64,000 nt of DNA from NCBI RefSeq assembly GCF_041261205.1, contig NZ_JBGCCH010000006.1:248001-312000 (forward strand). Direction: 5' to 3'. Positions 59,064 to 64,000 of this stretch are shown piece by piece. The notes below the pieces were generated by a model. That model had not been told where the DNA came from. It was given only the letters and a program-made list of their open reading frames with translations, and did not search any database. This stretch comes from Catenulispora sp. MAP5-51. GTDB lineage: Bacteria > Actinomycetota > Actinomycetes > Streptomycetales > Catenulisporaceae. Both the position numbers and the translations under genes were made by a program. Every line of letters begins with the position of its first letter. Position 1 is the first letter of the stretch.

Positions 59064-60629
59064 ATGACCGTCCCGGAACCCACCTCCCGTCGCAAAGCCC
59101 TGATCCTCGGCACGCTGTGCATCACGCTGTTCATGGCGATGCTCGACAACGTCGTCGTCAACACCGCGCTGCCGAAGATCGGCGCGCAGCTGCACGCCGG
59201 CGTCACCGGCCTGCAATGGGTGGTCGAGGGCTACAGCCTGGTCTACGCCGCGCTGCTGCTGACCGGCGGCACGCTCGGCGACCGCCTGGGCCGCAAGCGC
59301 GTCTTCCTGGTCGGCGTCGTCGGCTTCAGCCTCGGCTCCATGCTGTGCGCGCTGTCCGGCTCGATCGGCGAGCTCGTCGCGTCGCGGATGGTGCAGGGCG
59401 TGGGCGCGGCGATGCTGACGCCGGGCAGCCTGTCGATCATCCGCAACACCTTCCCCGACCCGCGCGAGCGGGCCCGCGCCATCGGCCTGTGGTCCGGCAT
59501 CTCCGGGCTCGGGCTGGCGCTCGGCCCGGCCGTCGGCGGCCCGCTGGTGGACGCCTTCGGCTGGTCCAGCGTCTTCTGGATCAACGTGCCGATCGGTGTC
59601 GTGGCGCTGCTGGTGGGCTGGCGGGTGCTGCCGGAGTTCCACGACGGCCGCGACCGCTTCGACATCCCCGGCCAGGTCACCGGCGCCCTCGGTTTCGGCG
59701 CGCTGGTCTTCGCGCTGATCGAGGGGCCGAGCTCGGGCTGGGAGAGCGCGCGGGTGCTCGGCGCCGCCGCCGTCGCCCTGGTCTCGCTGGTCTCGTTCCT
59801 GGTCATCGAGGGGACGCGCACGGCGCCGATGCTCGACCTGTCGTTCTTCCGCGACCGGGTGATCTCCGGCGCGCTGATGAGCGGGTTCATGGTGAGCTTC
59901 GGCATGTTCGGCGCGCTGTTCTTCCTGCCGCTGCTGATGCAGGACGTCTACGGCTGGTCGCCCACGATGGCCGGCGTCGGCTCGCTGCCGGCGACCGCCT
60001 CGATCATGGTGGCCGCGCCCGTCGCGGGCATCGTGACCGGACGCCTCGGACCGCGCCCGGCGCTCGTCAGCGGTCTGACCCTGTGCGCGATCGCCCTGGG
60101 CGGCTTGTCGCTCTACGGGATCGGCGCGCACTACGGCCAGTACGTCTGGACGCTGCCGGTCATGGGCCTGGGCATGGGCCTGTCCTTCGCCCCGGTCTCG
60201 GTCGCGGTGCTCGAACGCGTCCCGGGCCCGAAGGCCGGCATGGCCTCGGCGGTCACCAACACCATGCGCGAGGTCGGCGGCGTGGTCGGCATCGCGGCCC
60301 TCGGCGCGATCCTCACCAGCCGGATGACCGGGCTGCTCGGCCACAAGCTGCACGCGCTCGGCGTCGACGCCGGCCATTCGCACCAGGTCGTGGCCGCCGT
60401 CACGAACGGCGGCGCGGGCGGGATCACCGCCGGCCGCGCGCTGCCGCCGGCGCTGCGCGACACGGTCGACTCCTCTTTCGTGGACGCGCTGCACCTCGCG
60501 CTGCGCAGCGGCGCCGGGCTGCTCCTGCTGGCCGCGATCGCCGCGTGGATCCTGTTGCGGACCAAGGCGAAGAGCGCGGCGTTGTCTCAGCCTTCTGAGG
60601 TTGGCGCACCGGCCGTCGCCCCCGCGTGA
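59064..60629 (+). CDS. DHA2-type MFS efflux pump (14-TM)
   Basis: A 521-residue drug:H+ antiporter of the EmrB/QacA group: MLDNVVVNTALPKIG (motif D1), GGTLGDRLGRKRVFL (motif A), GLALGPAVGGPLVDAFGWSS (motif C), and about 14 helices. Substrate unknown. It is divergent from the TetR gene and should be induced when the repressor binds its ligand. ATG 59064 is preceded by a weak GGGGG. Confidence 0.93.
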   Translation: MTVPEPTSRRKALILGTLCITLFMAMLDNVVVNTALPKIGAQLHAGVTGLQWVVEGYSLVYAALLLTGGTLGDRLGRKRVFLVGVVGFSLGSMLCALSGSIGELVASRMVQGVGAAMLTPGSLSIIRNTFPDPRERARAIGLWSGISGLGLALGPAVGGPLVDAFGWSSVFWINVPIGVVALLVGWRVLPEFHDGRDRFDIPGQVTGALGFGALVFALIEGPSSGWESARVLGAAAVALVSLVSFLVIEGTRTAPMLDLSFFRDRVISGALMSGFMVSFGMFGALFFLPLLMQDVYGWSPTMAGVGSLPATASIMVAAPVAGIVTGRLGPRPALVSGLTLCAIALGGLSLYGIGAHYGQYVWTLPVMGLGMGLSFAPVSVAVLERVPGPKAGMASAVTNTMREVGGVVGIAALGAILTSRMTGLLGHKLHALGVDAGHSHQVVAAVTNGGAGGITAGRALPPALRDTVDSSFVDALHLALRSGAGLLLLAAIAAWILLRTKAKSAALSQPSEVGAPAVAPA

Positions 60630-60662
60630 CCACGGAACCGGTAACGGATGCGGTTACGGGAT

Positions 60663-60676
60663 CGGTTCCGGAACCG
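60663..60676. promoter_or_regulatory. 14-bp palindrome upstream of the GH3 promoter
   Basis: CGGTTCCGGAACCG is perfectly symmetric. It is followed 8 nt later by the -35 box. Related GGAACCG and GGTAAC/GTTAC elements also occur at 60635-60655, so several binding sites may be present. Confidence 0.5.
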
Positions 60677-60684
60677 GTTCTTCA

Positions 60685-60713
60685 TTGACAGTGGTTAACC
60701 CGCGCGCAATATT
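60685..60713 (+). promoter_or_regulatory. Promoter of the GH3 gene
   Basis: TTGACA (60685-60690, perfect -35), 17-nt spacer containing GGTTAACC, AATATT (60708-60713). The predicted leader before ATG 60774 is about 55 nt. Confidence 0.65.
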
Positions 60714-60773
60714 CAAGCCGGACGAGGGCGCCCTCCCTGCCATCTGTTAGCTCAGAGGACTGAAGGGACTGCA

Positions 60774-63700
60774 ATGAGGCTCCTCAAGCTTGCGCGCGGG
60801 TCGATGCCCTTGCGCGGCCGGCCCAGGCCGGTAGTACGTACCCTGCTGGCGGCGGGGGCGTTGTTCGCCGCGTCGCTGACCGGTCTGCCCGGCCAGGCGC
60901 ACGCGGCCGCGGGCACCCCGTTCGGCGGGACGCCTGTGGCGCTGCCGGGCTTGGTCCAAGCGGCCAACTATGACACCGGCGGCCAGGGTGTCGCCTACAA
61001 CGTGGCGGCCGCCAACGGTTCGGCCAACAGCTACCGCGCCGACGGGGTGGACCTGGAGACCACCGCCGACACGCTGGGCACCAGCCCCGCGGGTGGTGCC
61101 TACGACATGGGGTGGACGACACCCGGGCAGTGGTTCAACTACACGGTCAGTGTTGCCACGGCAGGTACATACAGCGTCGCATTCCGTTTGTCCTCCCCGT
61201 ATGGCATCGCTGACGCGTTGCACATCGCGGATGCTTCGGGGGCGAATCTGACCGGTTCGGTCGCTGTGCCGAACACTGGCGGCTATGAGACGTGGGCGAC
61301 GGTCACCGCGAGTCTGATCCTGCCGGCGGGCACCCAGACGTTGACGGTGAAGCAGGACACGAACGGTTGGAACTTCCACAACATGGCCTTCACCCTCACC
61401 AGCAGTGGTGGCGGTGGCGGCGGTGACAAGCCGTTCGGCGGGACCCCGGCGCCGGTGCCCGGCACGGTGCAGATCGCCAACTACGACACCGGCGGTCAAG
61501 GCGTCGCCTACAACGTGACCTCCACCAACGGCTCGGCCAACGGCTACCGCGCCGACGGAGTGGACCTGGAGAACACGCCCGACACGCAGGACACCAGTCC
61601 CGCCGGCGGTGCTTATGACATGGGCTGGACCGGTGCCGGACAGTGGTTCCACTACACGGTCCAGGTGGCCACCAGCGGCGTCTACACCGTCAGCTTCCGG
61701 GTGGCGTCGCCGTCCGCGATCTCCGACGCGCTGCACATCGAAAACGCTTCCGGCGCCAACCTGACCGGTGCCGTGGCGGTGCCCAACACCGGCGGCTACG
61801 GGACGTTCGCCACGGTCACGGCCACCATCACGCTGCCGGCCGGGGCGCAGACGCTGACCCTGAAGCAGGACGCGGCCGGCTTCAACATCCACTTTCTGTC
61901 CTTCGTCCTGGGCTCCGGCGGCGGGACCGGCCCGAACCAGTACTGCGGCACGCAGGACCTGGCGATGGATCAGCCGACCACGGCGTCCTCGACCTACACC
62001 ACCACGGGCAACCTGGCGCCGGCCGCCACCGACGGCGACCCCGGCACCCGCTGGGAGAGCGCGTATAGCGACCCGCAGTGGCTGGACGTGGACCTGGGGA
62101 CCCAGCAGCAGATCTGCGGCATCGGCCTTCTGTGGGAGGACGCCTACGCCTCGGCCTTCCAGATCCAGGTCTCCAACGACAACGCGACCTGGACGACCGT
62201 CTACTCCACGACCACCGGCACCGGCGGCCACCAGACGTTCCCGGTCTCCGCGACCGACCGCTACGTCCGGATGTACGGCACGGCCCGCGCCACCCAGTGG
62301 GGCTACTCGATCCTGGAGTTCGACGTCTACGGCCTGACCAGCACCCCGCCGGTCACCGGGGGCAACGGCAACGGCGGCAACGGGGTCTGCCCCTGGGTCG
62401 GCTCCACCGCGCCGGTCGCGCAGCGGGTTCAGCAGGTGCTGAACACCATGAACCAGTCCGAGGAACTGACGCTGGTCGCCGGCGACGGCACGACGAACTA
62501 CATCGGCCACGTCGCGGGCGTTCCCAACCTGTGCATCCCGCAGATCAACATGGAGGACGGACCCTCCGGGGTCGGTGACGGCAACGGCGGCGTGACGGCC
62601 TTCCCCGACGGGGAGTCCGCGGCGTCCACCTGGGACCCGGGGCTGATCCAGCAGGAGGGCACGGCCAAGGGCGCCGAGTTCGCCGGCAAGGGCGTCACCG
62701 TCGCGCTCGGCCCGACCAGCAACCTGGTGCGCGACCCGCGCTGGGGCCGGACCTACGAGACATACGGCGAGGACCCGTTCCTGGCCGGGGAGATCACCTC
62801 CTCCGAGGTGAAGGGCCTGCAGAGCCAGGGCGTGATGGCCGACGTGAAGCACGTGGCCGCCTACGACCAGGAGCAGTATCCGAACGGCGGCAACAACGAG
62901 ATCGTCGGCACGCAGGCCATGCAGGAGCTGTACCTGGCTCCGTTCCAGGACTCGATCGCGCAGTCCGCACCGGCCTCGTTCATGTGCTCCTACGCCGTGG
63001 TCAACGGTGCCTCGTCCTGCGCGAGCGCCCCGATGCTCCGCAACGGCCTGGACACCCAGGCGAACTACGGCGGCTTCGTGGTCTCCGACTGGGGCGCCGC
63101 GGGTCCGGCGGTCGCCGACGCCAACGGCGGCCTGGACATCGCGATGCCGTTCAACTCCTACGCGACCAACCTGGGCAACGCGCTGGCCGCCGGCCAGTTC
63201 GACCAGGGCACCCTGAACTCCATCGTGGCCAGGATCCTGACCCAGCTGTTCGCGTTCGGCGCGTTCGACAACCCGGCGAGCGGTTCGCTGTCCGCCACGG
63301 TCACGAACGCGGCGCACCAGCAGACGGCGCTGCAGCTCGGCCAGGAAGGCACGGTCCTGTTGAAGAACAACGGCCTGCTGCCGCTGAATCCGAACCCGAC
63401 CACCGCCAAGTCCATCGCCGTGCTCGGGACCGACGGCGGCGCCGCGGTCGAGCTCGCCGGCGGCGGCAGTGGCGGGGTCGACAGCTCGAACACGGTCTGG
63501 CCGGTCACCGGCATCCAGAACGCGGTCGGGCCGAACGTCAAGGTGACGTACACGCCCGGCGACGACAACGGGACGACCAATATCCCGCAGGCGGTGGCCG
63601 CGGCGCAGGCCGCGACCTACGCGATCGTCTTCGTCAGCGCGCCGGAGGGCGAGGAGAGCGACCTGAAGACGCTCGACGTGTCCGCCGCGGACGAGACGAT

Positions 63701-64000
63701 GGTCGCGGATGTGGCGGCGGTGAACCCGAACACCATCGTGGTGATCAACAGCGGTTCGCCGGTGGTCATGCCGTGGCTGAACAGCGTGGCCGGTGTCTTC
63801 GAGAACTGGTACGGCGGCCAGGAAACCGGGGCTGCGGTGGCCTCGCTGATCTTCGGCACGGCGAACCCGTCGGGCAAGTTGCCGGTGACGTTCCCGTCGT
63901 CGTTGAGTCAGGTTCCGGCGCAGACCACGGCGCAGTGGCCGGGTACGCCGACCGGGCCGGTGTACAGCGAGGGTGTGAACATCGGGTACCGCTGGTATCA
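60774..64000 (+). CDS. Secreted GH3 beta-glycosidase with CBM6-CBM6-CBM32 (3' end beyond window)
   Basis: At least 1075 codons are open from ATG 60774 (AAGGGA upstream) to the window edge. The signal peptide runs to about residue 47 (VVRTLLAAGALFAASLTGLP). Two CBM6-like domains follow (about 50-213 and 220-380; each has ANYDTGGQGVAYNV and AGGAYDMGW), then an F5/8 type C domain (about 390-520; RWESAYSDPQWLDVDLG). The GH3 catalytic part begins near residue 540, with the nucleophile Asp in VVSDWGA (near 770) and KHVAAY upstream. Placing carbohydrate-binding domains before GH3 is unusual but known. The enzyme removes terminal beta-linked sugars outside the cell; specificity is unknown. The stop lies beyond the window. 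Confidence 0.92.
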   Translation, partial: MRLLKLARGSMPLRGRPRPVVRTLLAAGALFAASLTGLPGQAHAAAGTPFGGTPVALPGLVQAANYDTGGQGVAYNVAAANGSANSYRADGVDLETTADTLGTSPAGGAYDMGWTTPGQWFNYTVSVATAGTYSVAFRLSSPYGIADALHIADASGANLTGSVAVPNTGGYETWATVTASLILPAGTQTLTVKQDTNGWNFHNMAFTLTSSGGGGGGDKPFGGTPAPVPGTVQIANYDTGGQGVAYNVTSTNGSANGYRADGVDLENTPDTQDTSPAGGAYDMGWTGAGQWFHYTVQVATSGVYTVSFRVASPSAISDALHIENASGANLTGAVAVPNTGGYGTFATVTATITLPAGAQTLTLKQDAAGFNIHFLSFVLGSGGGTGPNQYCGTQDLAMDQPTTASSTYTTTGNLAPAATDGDPGTRWESAYSDPQWLDVDLGTQQQICGIGLLWEDAYASAFQIQVSNDNATWTTVYSTTTGTGGHQTFPVSATDRYVRMYGTARATQWGYSILEFDVYGLTSTPPVTGGNGNGGNGVCPWVGSTAPVAQRVQQVLNTMNQSEELTLVAGDGTTNYIGHVAGVPNLCIPQINMEDGPSGVGDGNGGVTAFPDGESAASTWDPGLIQQEGTAKGAEFAGKGVTVALGPTSNLVRDPRWGRTYETYGEDPFLAGEITSSEVKGLQSQGVMADVKHVAAYDQEQYPNGGNNEIVGTQAMQELYLAPFQDSIAQSAPASFMCSYAVVNGASSCASAPMLRNGLDTQANYGGFVVSDWGAAGPAVADANGGLDIAMPFNSYATNLGNALAAGQFDQGTLNSIVARILTQLFAFGAFDNPASGSLSATVTNAAHQQTALQLGQEGTVLLKNNGLLPLNPNPTTAKSIAVLGTDGGAAVELAGGGSGGVDSSNTVWPVTGIQNAVGPNVKVTYTPGDDNGTTNIPQAVAAAQAATYAIVFVSAPEGEESDLKTLDVSAADETMVADVAAVNPNTIVVINSGSPVVMPWLNSVAGVFENWYGGQETGAAVASLIFGTANPSGKLPVTFPSSLSQVPAQTTAQWPGTPTGPVYSEGVNIGYRWY
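60921..61912 (+). repeat. Tandem duplication of a CBM6 module (period about 513 bp)
   Basis: The copies start at 60921 and 61434 (TTCGGCGGGAC in both) and remain highly similar through CGCGCCGACGG and beyond. High similarity at the DNA level suggests recent duplication or gene conversion. Confidence 0.85.

Overview
The window is high-GC (roughly 70 %), densely coded DNA. It has many GTG starts and several apparently leaderless genes (a TAnnnT box 6-8 nt before the start codon and no ribosome binding site). The gene content is typical of a large-genome mycelial actinobacterium: recA-recX with a DUF3046 gene upstream, DUF6504 and SAV_6107-type HEPN proteins, a SigE-family ECF sigma factor and many secreted carbohydrate-active enzymes. 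A Catenulispora- or Streptomyces-like organism is my inference; no rRNA or tRNA gene is present to test it.

Layout. 1-8.5 kb: mixed metabolism, with a truncated MocR-type regulator divergent from a PNPOx-like protein, a steroid/acyl-CoA thiolase, a tiny Cys-rich protein, a GNAT acetyltransferase, metF, a polyprenyl diphosphate synthase, a histidine phosphatase and a family 2 glycosyltransferase. 9-22 kb: a DNA-repair neighbourhood. DUF6504 has a LexA-like box upstream, the HEPN gene has a PafBC-like promoter, and then come an Lhr helicase, DUF3046, recA with a textbook RecA-NDp/PafBC promoter, recX with a long N-terminal extension, and RNase Y. 22-33 kb: membrane proteins, two transporters, an ECF sigma factor with a membrane partner, a MarR/isochorismatase pair, a methyltransferase, LysR and XRE regulators, and a broken MFS gene.

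33-49 kb is a glycan-use locus. On the minus strand are a secreted GH42-like hydrolase, a GH38 alpha-mannosidase, a ROK regulator and a DUF2264 protein. On the plus strand is one overlapping six-gene operon: sugar-binding lipoprotein, two permeases, ThuA-like protein, Gfo/Idh/MocA oxidoreductase and 2-hydroxyacid dehydrogenase. The operon has no ABC ATPase, so a shared MsiK-type ATPase is likely. The ROK protein appears to be fused at its N terminus to a decayed IS630-type transposase, which is the most unusual gene here.

49-64 kb: a quinone-reductase-like enzyme and a LysR regulator, then about 1.03 kb of nested inverted repeats (51288-52316) that contain two MITE-like hairpin units and no convincing gene. 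After that come secreted polysaccharide enzymes (a GH87-like mycodextranase, a PL7 alginate lyase, and a GH3 enzyme with CBM6-CBM6-CBM32 that runs off the window) and a TetR/MFS efflux pair with two operators 20 bp apart.

All functions come from reading the sequence and recalling family motifs; no search was run.
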